Positions 37,331 to 49,664 of a stretch of DNA of 64,000 nucleotides are shown piece by piece. Made by a program: the position numbers and the translations under genes. The notes under the pieces are model-generated. The model did not search any database, was not told the DNA's origin, and saw only the letters and a list, made by a program, of their open reading frames with translations. Location of the stretch: positions 34,999,332 to 35,063,331 of the forward strand of contig NC_063172.1 of assembly GCF_023159225.1 (NCBI RefSeq). The letters run 5' to 3'. This DNA is from Perognathus longimembris pacificus (Eukaryota; Chordata; Mammalia; Rodentia; Heteromyidae). Each line of letters begins with the position of its first letter. Position 1 is the first letter of the stretch.

Positions 37331-38119
37331 AACATTTACTGATCAATAGATTTAACCATATATCAGAGACCCACTGCCCGCCCTGTGGTTGTCCTTCCTA
37401 TCTTCCTCTTCTCTGTGAGATGTCATGGCATCAAATGTTGAAATGATATCTCTTTCTACAGAACTCACTGTGCCTCATAATTATTCCATGCATCTTGCCA
37501 ATATTGATTTTAATACTATTGGTACTTTGTCCAACACATTTTTCAGCTCTTTGATAGAATGAGACCTTTAACCTAAATCTTACCCTAGTGAGTGCTAGTC
37601 AAGGCCGCATAGTATATGTTTTGGTTTCTATTCATTACTCTCTAGTATTTTTAAACCCATTTAGTGCTTTAGTATTAAGAAATAGGTATTTGCTCAAAAT
37701 AAATGAACACATAAGCTACAATAATCAAAATCTTGTATAGGGCCAAGGGAATTGCTCAAGTAGTGGAGTGCTCTTAAGTCTCCATTCTCTGGCTCCCCAT
37801 TAGGTGAGACTATAGGCATGAATCACCAGGCCTGGCTCCTTTTGCCATCTTTTGAAAGGTCTGATGTGCCTATTTTTCCCCATATATCCTGTCTTTTGGC
37901 CCTGACCTTTTCACTACCGCCTTTCTCCAAGATGTGCAGAAGTTCCACTGCTTTTTACATTCGGACATATCAGTAGCAGGCTATCTCTACAGAGGATTTG
38001 ATTTTGGCCTTTTCTCTCCTGCTTACTCTCCTTTGTACACATCACTGCTAATTTCTGTGCAAAAACTAAGTCAATGAAGTGATGAAATAAAATTATAGAA
38101 ATAAAAGTAGCCAACACCA

Positions 38120-38190
38120 GGGCTAGTTGTGTGGCTCAGTGCTAAGACTGAGGACGTGAGTTCAAACCACAGTACCACCAAAAAAATTAG
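38120..38190 (+). mobile_element. ID-like SINE fragment
   Basis: 'gggctagttgtgtggctcag' with 'gtgagttcaaaccacagtac' and an A tail: a short tRNA-derived ID monomer. Confidence 0.6.
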
Positions 38191-38939
38191 CCACTGTTAG
38201 CTAACTTTGGCCCCTCACCAAGGATTTTTGAGAGATTTCAGAGAAAGTTCATTGTTTACTATAAGCTTTGGGTGAGTTTTATTTTTTTTCTTCTATATAT
38301 CCATATATCCATCCAACTACCCATACGTTCAGGCTGTTTCTAACTCCTGCTCTCATAAGTAGTAAGAATTGGTAAATGAATAAGCTAAATAAATATGATC
38401 TAATAGAAAAAAGATTTAGAAACTTTGAGAAAATTCATCTTAAGATTTTTATGATAATAATTATTTAAAAATGGTTATTTTTCATCATTTATTTTCCAAC
38501 CTCTCATTTAAAATGACAAGACTATATCTGCAAATATGACAGGTGGAATAGATAATACTAAATTTGGTAATATGTGTATACAGTGTGGGTAGGATAATTA
38601 ATCCAAAGACACTATACTACTTGGTCTTTGTTGTTGTTGTAGTCAAAGGACATGAACTGCGGCTACTAAGACCTTAGCTGGCGCAGCTGGAACCTACAGA
38701 AGAGTAAGATATGGAAGCACTCATTTATCTTGTTGGTAGGAATAATGGAAAGGAATGTCAATAGATGCTTTTAAGCAGAAGGGTCATTTTACTAGGTTTA
38801 CAGGTTAATTCTCAGGGTAATGTGGAGAGTAAATTGAAGAATATAAAATTTTCAGTATGCTAGCTGAGAAAGCATGATGGGCTACAGTGCCAAGAGAGAA
38901 AGGGAAGGAGAGCGATGTGGACTCTAGAAGCACCAACCA

Positions 38940-39060
38940 AATAAACAAATCCCTGTATTTTTAGGGTTAGGCATGCAAAGGCAGGAGGATTTAGAGTCCA
39001 AGGCTAGCCTGGACTATGTGGTAAAACTGTGTCTTGAAAAAAGCACAAAACAAAAAAAAA
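38940..39060 (+). mobile_element. B1-like SINE fragment
   Basis: 'caaaggcaggaggatttaga', 'aaggctagcctggactatgt' and 'aaaactgtgtcttgaaaaaa' fit a 7SL-derived B1 monomer. Confidence 0.7.
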
Positions 39061-39541
39061 TCCTACCTTTCTTATTTATTGCCACACATACTTTGTAGCA
39101 CTTCTGCATAGATACTGTACTAGGACTGGGACATAAAAGGAACCTGGCCTGAGGAGAAAACTAAAGGCCTTATAAAAGGACATGGATGAATTTTGTTATT
39201 TTATAAATATTGTGATGGAAGCACAGGGGTAGCGGTTCTGATTTGAGTTAGGCTGGTTAGGGGAAGATTGAGATTGATGTGAAATGATATAAAGTGAAAA
39301 TGAACTGACCATTTGTAAGCAAGAAGTAATATTTTTCTAGTATTTATAGTGCTGTTCAATAGACATACAACAAACATTTGATTACATCAATGAGTAGGAA
39401 ATGACCTGAAATTGTTTGTTGTTGTAGGTTACCTTTTCCATTTTCCTTAGTTCCTGAAAGCCCCATAGGCCCTATAGAGAGACCTGTAATAGCTAATGGA
39501 CATCCTTTACATGAAGGCAGAAGCCCCTTGCTTTTGTGTTT

Positions 39542-39543
<2 letters not shown>

Positions 39544-39587
<44 letters not shown>
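39544..39587 (+). repeat. (GT)n microsatellite
   Basis: About 22 uninterrupted GT units. Confidence 0.97.
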
Positions 39588-39589
<2 letters not shown>

Positions 39590-40627
39590 TTCCATGGTTA
39601 GTCACAATTTTTACATGAATGAGTTCAAGCTGTCGTCCCAGAATCAGAAATAGACACTTGTGAAGAACAAGCTCAAGACTCTAAGAGTTCTAGATGTCTT
39701 AGAGTTGAGATGAGAAAAAGCCAGAATTGAAAGGAAGGAAAGGAGCAGTGAAACACAAAAAATGAATTGTGCTGACCTCATAATTTTGTCTTAAGCCAAC
39801 CCAAGTAAAGCGACATACAGTATCATATACTGGGGGGGAAAACCCTTGCTATTTCCAAACTGTACAAGTGAATTATTGCTTTTCAGAGAAATGAGATGGA
39901 AATGATAATCTGTGAAATAGATTATCATATATATGCATATATGCATATATATTTGAGAAAGTACTAAATTGAAGCCTGATCTCTCCAAGTAGATTTCCAA
40001 CATTTTTCTTGAAGCCACTTAAGGGACATAGGTATTCATGGTCAGAGTGGATTTCTGTGGTACTGTGGATCATGTTCCAAAACTTTTCTCTTCTTACCTC
40101 TTTAGGAAGCAATGGTAAGATTATCACAGGTACAATTACAGAAATGTTCTAATAAGAATCAAGACAAGTTAATAATAGCATGATGATACTCTGATGGGAA
40201 TAGCTTCCTTTGTGTTTGCCTATTTAGTACTTTTATGATTAATTTATCTGACAAGTAGTATCCTTCCATGTAGCCTTATGGATCTCTAGCATGCACCATT
40301 TTTTTTCATTTGTTCATGCACAGCCTTTCATAGTTGTCCATCAATGTTTTGTTTGATTCGCCCCCATTATAATTCTTCATAAGCTCATAGAAGACATCTC
40401 CATTGCTATATGAAATATAAATGATTCCTAGTAAATGGATTGGAATTTAGACTGTCATCTTAATTTAGTAATACATTTACCCACATTTAAACTATAAATA
40501 TGAAGGAAGCTACATTAAGAGCTTATTAACATGGAATTTATTTGTGTTCACTTGAGATGTGTCTCTGGAACTTCAAGTGTGGCATGTGAATTGTAAAGCT
40601 GTGTCATTCAAACTGAGGCCAGCTAGG

Positions 40628-40632
<5 letters not shown>

Positions 40633-40685
<53 letters not shown>
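40633..40685 (+). repeat. (TG)n microsatellite
   Basis: About 26 TG units directly abutting the L1 fragment that follows. Confidence 0.97.
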
Positions 40686-40691
<6 letters not shown>

Positions 40692-40965
40692 TTTCTCTTC
40701 TTTATTGTCAAATTGAAGTACAGAGAGGTTACAGTTTCATATGTAAGGCAAGTACATTTCTTATCCAAGTTGTTACCTCTTCCCTCATTTCCCCCCCCCT
40801 CCTCCACAGCCATCTCCCCCCACCCCCGCCCCCGTCGTGAGTTGTATGGTTGGTTTATACCAATTGGTTTTGTAAGTTATCACTATTGCAGTAGTTTGTC
40901 TTTTTATCCTTTGTCTCTTAATTTTGGTGTTCCCTTTCCCTTCCCTAGTTCTAATACAGTGGAAT
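40692..40965 (-). mobile_element. L1 3'-end fragment
   Basis: Same + strand order as 28755-29015 ('tttattgtcaaattgaagta', 'ggttacagtttcatatgtaa', C-rich section, 'gtctttttatcctttgtctc'). It includes a very C-rich patch at 40790-40835. Confidence 0.75.
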
Positions 40966-41279
40966 CGCACTTGCCTAGTAAGTATGAACATCTGGGTTTG
41001 ATGCTCAGTACCATACAAAACAAAACAAACCAGCTAGAATTTTAGGTTCTAGATTCTAGGTTCCCCAGTGATTTTCCTGACATTACAAAGGATGCTTGGC
41101 TTGTAGACCTTGAAATAGGGTGGTGAAAACGGACTTCTTTAGATGCATTTGACTACGCATGTGTAGGTATGTCTTTGGCAAAACAGAAGTTGAGCTGATG
41201 TCTTTAGGGAGTCTTTATTAGCAATTAACTAATTAGGGCATCTTCTGTAAATTACTAAGGTCATTGACCTCTATAAAAA

Positions 41280-41400
41280 TTGTGTCAAGGGGGAATGAGA
41301 GACGAGGTAACAAACAGTACAAGAAATGTATCCAATGCCTAATGTATGAAACTGTAACCTCTCTGTAATTCAGTTTGATAATAAAAAAATATATATATTT
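41280..41400 (+). mobile_element. L1 3'-end fragment
   Basis: 'gaggtaacaaacagtacaag', 'aatgtatccaatgcctaatg', 'tatgaaactgtaacctctct' and 'ttgataataaaaaaat' form the same L1 3' end as the minus-strand copies, here forward, ending in an AT-rich tail. Confidence 0.7.
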
Positions 41401-41754
41401 ATAAAATTGTGTCAGGCAACGTATTAACTGAAACACAGTTATGATGAATACAGTACTAATGATGTAGCTCAGTGATACAACATTTTTCTGGCATGCATGG
41501 GCCCTGGAGGAACAGTAGTATGTGGGATTGAAACAACTGCATAAAATTTATGGATTGATCTCTTCATCTTATTAAGCTAAGTAAAATTCTCCAGGTAAAT
41601 ACATGCTTTTACTATGTTTCCCATTAGTGTGTAAACATGATTATACATAATGAGTTTTCTAACATAATTTATAAACTATCTATCTTTGTCTTTGGGAACC
41701 CATTTAGAAGAATCCACTTTTTAGGCCAACAGTTTTATAAAGAAAGTCTTTGTT

Positions 41755-41885
41755 GTTCTTCTTCTTTTTGTTGCTGTTTGTTAGAGGGTCTTGCATAGTC
41801 TATATTGACCTTAAACTCTCAAATCTTCTCCCTCTACCTTTTAAGTGCTGGAGTTGCAGAAGCAAACCAGCATGCCTGTCAGGGG
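41755..41885 (-). mobile_element. B1-like SINE
   Basis: On the + strand 'gagggtcttgcatagtctat', 'attgaccttaaactctcaaa' and 'ttttaagtgctggagttgca' is a reversed B1 monomer. Confidence 0.65.
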
Positions 41886-41931
41886 TTCTATTTGTTGTTT
41901 GGTACTCCTCAAATGCTTTGTAACGTATTTT

Positions 41932-42050
41932 AAGCCAAGTATTGTGGCACGTACCTGTAATTCAGTACATGGAAGACTGAGTCAGGAGTATAGTAAATTC
42001 AACAAGGCCAGCTTGGTCTAATATCAAGACCCTGTCTAAAAAACAAAACA
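41932..42050 (+). mobile_element. B1-like SINE
   Basis: 'attgtggcacgtacctgtaa', 'aagactgagtcaggagtata', 'caaggccagcttggtctaat' and 'aagaccctgtctaaaaaac' with an A-rich tail. Confidence 0.75.
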
Positions 42051-42064
42051 AAACCACAAAGAAC

Positions 42065-42470
42065 CAAGTATCCCTAATTACTTGGGATGCTGAAAATGGG
42101 AGGATCATGGTTTGAGGCCAGCTTGGGCAGAAAAGTTTTGGTGATTTTCCCTATCCATAACTGAGCACAGTGGTGTGAACCAAGACGCTGAGCCTGGGAG
42201 GATTGTGGTGCAAGGCCCGTCCAAGCAGAAAAGTCTCAGAGACTTTGTTTCTATGACACAGAAGCTGGATGCTCTGGCACAGCCTGTGATCCCAGCTATC
42301 CACAACTGAGTAGCCTAAAAGAAGACAAATCCAAGTGCAGGCACGTACCCAAGTGGGAATTGATACCCTGTCCTAAAATTAATCAGTGAAAATCAGGGCT
42401 GGACACATGAGTCAGTGCAAGCACAAGGCCTTGAGTTCCAATTCCCATTATGACAAAAACAGACAAACAA
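42065..42470 (+). mobile_element. Cluster of decayed B1-like and ID-like SINE pieces
   Basis: Repeated B1-like words occur ('ttacttgggatgctgaaaat', 'gaggccagcttgggcagaaa', then 'gctgagcctgggaggattgt', and 'gcctgtgatcccagctatcc'). They are followed by an ID-like end 'gggctggacacatgagtcag' with 'aaggccttgagttccaattc' and an A-rich tail. Several insertions or internal duplications seem to be nested. Confidence 0.55.
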
Positions 42471-44044
42471 GAAACATTCTCAAGGAGTGAAAAAAATTCT
42501 CACTAGCCACAGAAAGTTAATTATAAATTATCATCTGAAGAGGCAAAGAAAAACAAAAACAGAAAACAAGATTTCAGACAAACCTTGATTACTAAAAGAA
42601 AGTAAACAAGCAAAAATAAATCCTGTATTCTACTTGAGCCACAGGGGGATGGTATTCTGACTGTACTCTAGTATGCCTGGAGTTATTCCCTTGGCAATTG
42701 CTAGTTTTTCCTTTGATTTATTGCTTCTATTGCTGTTGTTTCCTGTTGTTTTTGTTTGTGGTGGGGTAACAAAGTCTTGTATTTACTGGAATAGGCTAAG
42801 ACTCAACATGTGGCCCAGGATAGCTTGTGACCTTTCTATGTTAGGATTAAGGTGTGCAACACTATGCTAAGTGTTTTTGGTTTTCCTTCTTTTATCTTAA
42901 AGACATCAACCCATTGTTGTCATATGCCAACTTACTTTGTCCTAGTTTGCTGCTTACATTTACTATTTGAACCACATTTCCTTCTACTCAAGTAACACTT
43001 TAGCTCTACCTTTTAAAATCATAGTATGTCCTCATCCTAAGTTTAAATAGATACTTCTTTTATATTTAACACTTTTTTCATTTTATAGTATAGTTTTTGT
43101 TCATATGTAAATAGAAGAATCTGAACGGTTTTGCCTTATCCACAAAGGCCCCTAGGAAATCCTGTAGAGTAGCAAACCCTATATATGCTATAATTTGTTT
43201 TCCTTCAAAAATTTTTTTTTGCATATATATCCTTATGGTAAAGTTCTGTTTACAAATTAGGTATGGTTAACCATCAGCAAAAGTAACTGATAAAACCATT
43301 ATCCCAACATATTATAATAAAGTTATGTGACTGTGCTCTCTCAAATAGCTTATATTGTACTTACCTTCCTTTATAGAATCATGTGAAATGGTACAAAGCC
43401 TGCATGATAAGATGAAATAAGGTGAGGGTGTGTTGTGACTTAATCAAGCTTTTCTAAGTAGGACTCATGTGAACACAAGCACTGGTATCACAGAATTCCA
43501 TCTGATAACCAAGATGGCCTCTATGTGGAATATGCAGTGTGGGTTGACTAGATAAAGGGATGATCCTACTGCCAGGCAGGGCAGACTCCCCGCAATGTAA
43601 TTCTGAGGAAATTTTCCTGAATTGTTTACTCTCTTTTTCTTACTAATAAATGAAGTCATCTTAATCACATATTAAATTCTAAAATGTATCTTTTACTCAA
43701 CTTTGTATTTTTTCATACTTTAAATTTTTGTTCTGCTATGTTGGTTAGTTTTGTACTCTGCATGTTTTTCGAATAGTTTCATGCATTTTAATAAATGTTA
43801 GGCTAAACTTGTCATACTTTGTCTTCAAAGTTTTTTTGATATTTTAATTTTATTTCAAATTAACTTTTAAGACATCTCTACAAGTTGTTCAGTTCACTTA
43901 TTTCAGGAAAAAACACAACTGGTATTTTGTTTGTTAGTATACTCCATATAAGGATAAGAGTATATTCAGGACAAGGGTAAAATAGACAATGTTTGATGTT
44001 TTTAAGTGGTCTCATACAATGAATTAATTAAAAACCTATGATAT

Positions 44045-44258
44045 GGGCTGGGGATATAGCCTAGTGGCAAGAGTGCCTGCCTCGGATACACGAGGCCCTA
44101 GGTTCGATTCCCCAGCACCACATATACAGAAAACGGCCAGAAGCGGCGCTGTGGCTCAAGTGGCAGAGTGCTAGCCTTGAGCGGGAAGAAGCCAGGGACA
44201 GTGCTCAGGCCCTGAGTCCAAGGCCCAGGACTGGCCAAAAAAAAACAAACAAACAAAA
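44045..44258 (+). mobile_element. IDL-Geo SINE, young, full length, with TSD
   Basis: Almost identical to the copy at 9052 through the body. The tail is A9 with CAAA units. A near-perfect duplication around 'acctatgatatg' flanks it at about 44031-44044 and 44262-44275. The B box 'ggttcgattcc' is intact. Confidence 0.93.
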
Positions 44259-44764
44259 AAAAACCCTATGATATGCAGGAGTCTTCTGATTATACACTAA
44301 AAATAGAGCTGAAAAGGGCTTGTACCCTGACCAACTTTAATAATTGTGTAGGAATTACAAGTAGATTTTTGTCAGGCTCCTAATATAGAGTTGTTGCTGT
44401 GGAGGTGATGAGGGGGGATTTGGGCAGAGAGGGACCAGAGTAAGGAAAGCAGTTTAGAGGCTCAGAAGGCACTCAAAGCCAGGGCAGAGAGGAATTCAGA
44501 GTACACCTGGAATTGCTACAATATTAGAAAAGTTGGACCAAAAAAGAGGATAATAGAGAGGAAAAATCATAGGATGATTGTGGCATTTGAAACTTGGTCA
44601 GATAGTAGAGAAGGGTGTTTATTCTAATGTTCAAATATGGGAGGAGGCACAAATTACCCCAAAGGTAATGCCGTTTATTCTAAATATAGTTGTCAATAGG
44701 ATGTTCAGGTAGACTTGTAATGAGATCACTGGGTCTTACTCCAAGGAGAGATTGTTGGGATTTT

Positions 44765-44970
44765 TTTATTTTTTTTTGTGGTAGTGTTTGTTTCCTAAAG
44801 GCAGATATTCTACCTCTGCAGCCACACCTCAACTTCCAGCTTTTTGCTGGTTCATTGAGGATAAGATTCTCACAAACTTTTCTGCTTGGGTTCGCTTTGA
44901 ACAATGGTGTTCAGATCTCAGTTCCCTGAGTAATAAGATTATAGCTGTAAGCCACCAGTGCCAAGCTTTG
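44765..44970 (-). mobile_element. B1-composite SINE, decayed
   Basis: On the + strand, the reversed right module ('tctacctctgcagccacacc') and linker ('gaggataagattctcacaaa') are followed by the reversed B1 half ('aagattatagctgtaagcca ccagtgcc'). Its 5' head abuts the polypyrimidine tract. Confidence 0.65.
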
Positions 44971-45441
44971 CTCCCTCCCTCCCTTCCTCTCATCCTTCCT
45001 TCCTTCTTTCTCTTTCTCCGTCTTCCTTTCTTTTCTTTCTTTCTCTCCTTTCTTCCTTTCTCTCTTCTTCCTTCCTTCCTTCCTTCTTTATCACTCTCTT
45101 TCTCTTCCTTCTTTTCGTTCTCTCTTCCTTCTTCCTTCCTTCCTCCCTTCCTTCCTTATCTCTTGTTCTTTCTTTCTTTTCTTTTTTCCTCTCCTTTTCT
45201 TCCTTCTTTCATTCCTCTTTTTCTCTCCCTTTCTTCTTCCTCCCTCCCTCCTTCTCCCCTTCCTTCCTTCCTTCCTTCCTTCCTTCCTTCCTTCCTTCCT
45301 TCCTTCCTTTCTTTCTTTCTTTCTTTCTCCTTCCGTCCTTCCTTCCTTCCTTCCTTCCTTCCTTCTTTCCTTCCTTCCTTCCTTCCTTCCTTCCTTCCTT
45401 CCTTCCTTCCTTCCTTCCTTCCTTCCTTCCTTCCTTCTTCT

Positions 45442-45493
<52 letters not shown>

Positions 45494-45595
45494 GCTTGCT
45501 TGCTTTCTTGCTTTCTTTCTTTGTTTCTGTCTTTCTTTCTTTCTGTCTTTCTTTCTGTCTTTCTCCCCCTGCTCCCCAACTCTTTCTTTTTTTTC
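44971..45595 (+). repeat. Polypyrimidine tract with (CCTT)n and (CTTT)n blocks
   Basis: About 625 bases nearly devoid of purines on the + strand. Pure CCTT arrays occupy about 45256-45309 and 45340-45436, and CTTT units about 45440-45495, followed by CTTG and CTTT/CTGT variants. The long Ser/Pro/Phe/Leu frames (+) and Lys/Glu/Arg frames (-), up to 279 residues, are translations of the repeat, not genes. Confidence 0.97.
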
Positions 45596-45597
45596 TT

Positions 45598-45690
45598 GAT
45601 CTTTCTGTATATCCAGGATGGTTTTGAATTCAGATTCCTGCCTTAGCCTCCCTCTCAAGTGCTAGAATTATATATGAGATAAGCACCAAC
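45598..45690 (-). mobile_element. B1-like SINE fragment
   Basis: On the + strand 'atatccaggatggttttgaa', 'ttcctgccttagcctccctc' and 'aagtgctagaattatatatg' is the reversed 5' half of a B1 element, next to the polypyrimidine tract. Confidence 0.65.
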
Positions 45691-45794
45691 TTGCTTGTAT
45701 TAAATATGTTTATTATTTTTGTGGTGATTGTGACAAACCCTGGTGATTATCTAAACATCACATAGACAATATTCCCCCTCTGAGTTATATCTCC

Positions 45795-46165
45795 ATGTTT
45801 TTTTTTTCCTAATAGAGTTTTCTATGTTGTCCAAGTTATCTTTGAACTCTTAGATTCTAGTGTCCAGCCAGCCTCAAGCCTATCAAACAGCTAGGATTCA
45901 GGCATGAACTACCATGCGTGGATAAATATTTTTCCCTTGTGAGATGCCAAGCTTGAACTAAAGATCTTGGCTTACCTAGCTGTCTTACTCACTGCTAGCA
46001 CTTTGCTACTTAGGCCATGCCTCCAGCCTGGATTATTGCTGGTTATTTATAAATAGATTCTCATGGAGTTTTTTGCCTGGATTACCTTCTAATTACAATT
46101 CTTCAGGTCTCAGCCTCCTAAAGGGGCTAGGATTATGGGATTTGAGATACTGGTTCCTAGACTAG
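45795..46165 (-). mobile_element. B1-like SINE followed by B1-composite SINE
   Basis: 45795-45925 is a reversed B1 ('tctatgttgtccaagttatc', 'aacagctaggattcaggcat'). 45935-46165 is a reversed composite with right-module words ('tgctagcactttgctactta') then a B1 half ('caggtctcagcctcctaaag'). Confidence 0.65.
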
Positions 46166-46189
46166 CTAGAAGATTTACAAATGGATGCC

Positions 46190-46425
46190 ATTAAAAATGA
46201 ATGCCTGCAATCCTAGCTACTCAGGAGACTGAGATTTGAGGATCATGATCTAAAGCTAGGGTGAGCAGGAAAGTCCTTGAGACTCTTATCTCCAATAAAT
46301 TACTCAAGCCAGAAATGGTGCTGTGGCTCCAGTGGTAGAGCACTAGCCTTGAGATGAAGAGCTCAGGGACATTGTGCAGGCCCAGAGTTCAAGTCCCAGG
46401 AAAGACAAAAATTTTTTTAAAAAGG
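46190..46425 (+). mobile_element. B1-composite SINE, well preserved
   Basis: B1 half: 'gcctgcaatcctagctactc', 'aggagactgagatttgagga', 'gcaggaaagtccttgagact'. Right module: 'gccagaaatggtgctgtggc', 'agcactagccttgaga', 'agctcagggacattgtgcag' and 'gagttcaagtccc'. This is the clearest copy showing that the right module equals the 3' half of IDL-Geo. Confidence 0.85.
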
Positions 46426-48689
46426 AATACTTTATTTATTTTTTTTGGTTGACAAGATTATTCTATGTGCTATATGAATAGTAAATAGACTCTATGGTGG
46501 TGATAGGAGTAGTAAACACAATACCTTCTGAGAACATCCATTGGGAGGGGGGTGGCCTGCACGAAAGTGGGAAAATGGAGAAGCCTATTGAGAACGTAGA
46601 ATCATTTGGTGGTAGGAATGAGAAAGGACGATAGGTGAGTGTGGTGTTTTGCATATAAATAACAGAATATAACTGAGTAAGTTAATCTTACTCCTTTCTC
46701 AAATGATACTTCCTTCTGAACTTTGGCTTAATTTTTGAACTGGAGGTTTCTCTTGATGTATTGTCTGTTTTGTTTGCTTTCAAGTTCTGTGAATTTAGCA
46801 ATAACTTTAAAATATCTCCTGAATTTTTCCCTCTGCTGCCTTCTTACAGCCATCTCCATGCTAGATGATCTGGTCATGTCTGGCCTTGTGTAATACTCGT
46901 TTTACTTGACAGAACTTCCACTTCTGATTAGATATTGTGATCTTTCAGCACCTTTCCATCAGCCTCTATAGCATCTGTCCCCATTAATATAACTGGACTA
47001 CTCAGAAGCCTCTGGCTGTTTGGGCAAATACTAACTTCATTCATTCTCTCATTTGTTTAACATTCTTCCTCAAATGCCTAGTATTTTATATGTTCTTTAA
47101 AATACAGTTTCATAAATCAGTCAGCAATACCTATGTTCATGAAGCTGATATTCAGAAGCAAGATAAATGCACCATGTATAGATGGATAAGTGCTCTAGAA
47201 TAAGGCAGGGAGACTTCCTTTTGATGTCCCTAATAGAAATGAGCAAATACCCTTTGAAGACAGTTTTCTTTTTATAGCGTAGTCTTTGCCTAACTTCCTT
47301 CTGAACTATAGTTCATGTCTCTTACATTTAGACATGCTTCAGTTTACCATCTCTGACCATCTTTCCCTGCCCCATTCCAGAACTGAGGCATCATCTTGTT
47401 TTCTTCAGTATGGATAGCCTGATGCTTACTAACAACCGGACCTAAGGATTGCATATGCTTTCTCTTTCTCAGAGCTTAGAGCTTTTTTTATCTAATATTC
47501 CAGGTTTGAACTCTTATTTTTTCCAATATTATATCTATAGAATGAAATCATGTGCATATAAATCAGGTGAAAGGTCTGAGAGCCAATGGTAGGTGTTTAC
47601 AAAGAGGCTGATGGATGAGGACGGCTCTCCTCCATCCTCTGCACCACACTAGGAGGTCATCAGTCAGCACAGAATATTTCTAGGGTAGCATCCTCCCATT
47701 ATTCTCAGGTAGTGCTGTTCTTTTATGGTAACAAAGAGAGTTTCTTAAGATAATATCCCTCAGTCACACAAGTGTAATACTTGAGGTGGCTTGTGTGGCT
47801 GAAGAACTATATTTTAAGTTTTATTTAATTTCAGTTAAAATTAAATGGTCACAGGTGGCTGGTAACACTGTGCTAAAACATAGTTCTAGTGTGTCTGTGG
47901 CCTTGAGATTTATCACTGACTCAGTGTGCTCTATATTACAGTTTTCAGCTCATGAATAACCATCCAATTTTACATGATAAGGAACTCTGAAAAGAGCAAG
48001 AATAGATTTTGGCTTATAACATCCATTTCCTTCTTGTACCATGGGAAAATTTATAGGACTCTCCTTGTGAGTGTTGAAGTGAGGTATGCATGCCCTACAT
48101 TTAGCGTAGGGTCTAACCCTGATGTTGCCAACTTATTCTATGAGAGTTTGTGTTTTCATTTGTTTCTCATTGTAGAATAGAGAAAAATAAAAAGACAATA
48201 ACAATAACTCATAATCCTACTGTCTGTAGACAGCAACTACTAAACTTATGGAATAGGAAAGACAGCATGATTATTGGCTCATAAAAACACTCTTCTCTTT
48301 GTTTTTAGTGCAGATATTTCTGAGCACACTGGCACTATTGTGAAGGAAACTATCTTATGAAATTATAAGTCATATGTGTATAAGTGGCTTTACAAAGCCT
48401 TTTTACGTGTAGCACATTAAAATATAGTAGTAAGTGTTTTGTGAACTGAGATATACTTAAAAACTGGCAAATTTAGTAATATACTACTGGTTTTTTTCTA
48501 TATTTTTCTCCCATGATTATGTGTATTTCAGAACAGAAAAGTTATCTTTGGAACTATTTTCAGATGCTGGAAATAAAAAAAATATCTGGATGATTTTATT
48601 GAGTTAAAACTGTTTCTTGAAAGGCCTAGACTCAAAATTACATTAGATGTGTTTTATGTCATTATAGTAATATATATTTGCTTAATATA

Positions 48690-48815
48690 TCAAATTGGAA
48701 CTGAGTACTATGGCTTATGTCCACAATTCCAGCACTCAAGAGGCTCTGAGGCAGCAGGATCATAAGTTTAGACAATCTAGGCTACAAAGAAAGACCCTGC
48801 TTTAAAAAATAATCA
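48690..48815 (+). mobile_element. B1-like SINE
   Basis: 'tatggcttatgtccacaatt', 'ccagcactcaagaggctctg', 'aggcagcaggatcataagtt' and 'aaagaccctgctttaaaaaa' fit a B1 monomer. Confidence 0.7.
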
Positions 48816-48954
48816 ACTAAGTACCTTCTGTGTTTCTGGCTCTGTAATGAGTACCAGAAATAGAAAATAGGAAAAAAAGCATAAATATCAAACTCAGGAC
48901 CTCACACATCTTAGGAGAATGTTCACCTATTGATCCACACTCCCATTATCTGTT

Positions 48955-48955
48955 G

Positions 48956-48996
<41 letters not shown>
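48955..48996 (+). repeat. (ATCT)n microsatellite
   Basis: About ten tandem ATCT units, followed by degenerate ATCT/TACC units to about 49035. Confidence 0.95.
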
Positions 48997-49664
48997 GTCA
49001 ATGTATCTATCTCCATATCTACGTACCTACCTACCCATCATCAGAGTGCTCAGTCTAGAGATCCCTCTACCTCAGCTGCCCTTCAGCTCTTACTCTTTTT
49101 ATAATGAACTAACCCCATGCCTCAAGGAAGACCCCTCAAGGCTTAAGCACTCACTAAAGTATCCATGCGCTAATACTGTCTAGCTATTGATCTGGGGAGA
49201 CGTTCAGATTTAAAGCATTGATGCTAAGAAATGAGGTGAGAAATAAATCCTACATTTGTTCCAATCTACATTTTAGTTGCTTGTATTGTTTGCACTAAAT
49301 TTCATGTCTCTAGTATCTTCAATATTACAGATATTTCTTGACTCACAATGGTGTTTGACTTAGGATTTGCACATTAAATTTAAAATTTTGTTGTGTTTTG
49401 GCATATTTCTTTCTATATCTCAATATCTATATCTGTTCTGTCAGAGTACTCAGCAGCACCAAGATCTTGAGAGAAAACAGTTGGTATTCTGTAGTGTACT
49501 GTGTTGCTAAGCTGGAATAATGGGTAGTTGGGTTATTAAATGCATTTTCTTTTTAAGTAGTAATGGTATTTGAATTCAGAGCCTTGTGTTTTCTAGGCAG
49601 GCAATCTCACTTGAACTACTCCATCATCCCATTTTTGCACTGGCAGATTTTAGATAGCATCTCT

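Noticed and set aside
44788..45627. Long frames up to 279 residues on both strands (Ser/Pro/Phe-rich and Lys/Glu/Arg-rich)
   Set aside because: They are three-frame translations of the CCTT/CTTT polypyrimidine tract, open in all frames because the repeat has no stop triplets.
48955..49035. CRISPR-like short tandem array
   Set aside because: Plain tetranucleotide microsatellite without spacers, in a mammalian genome.
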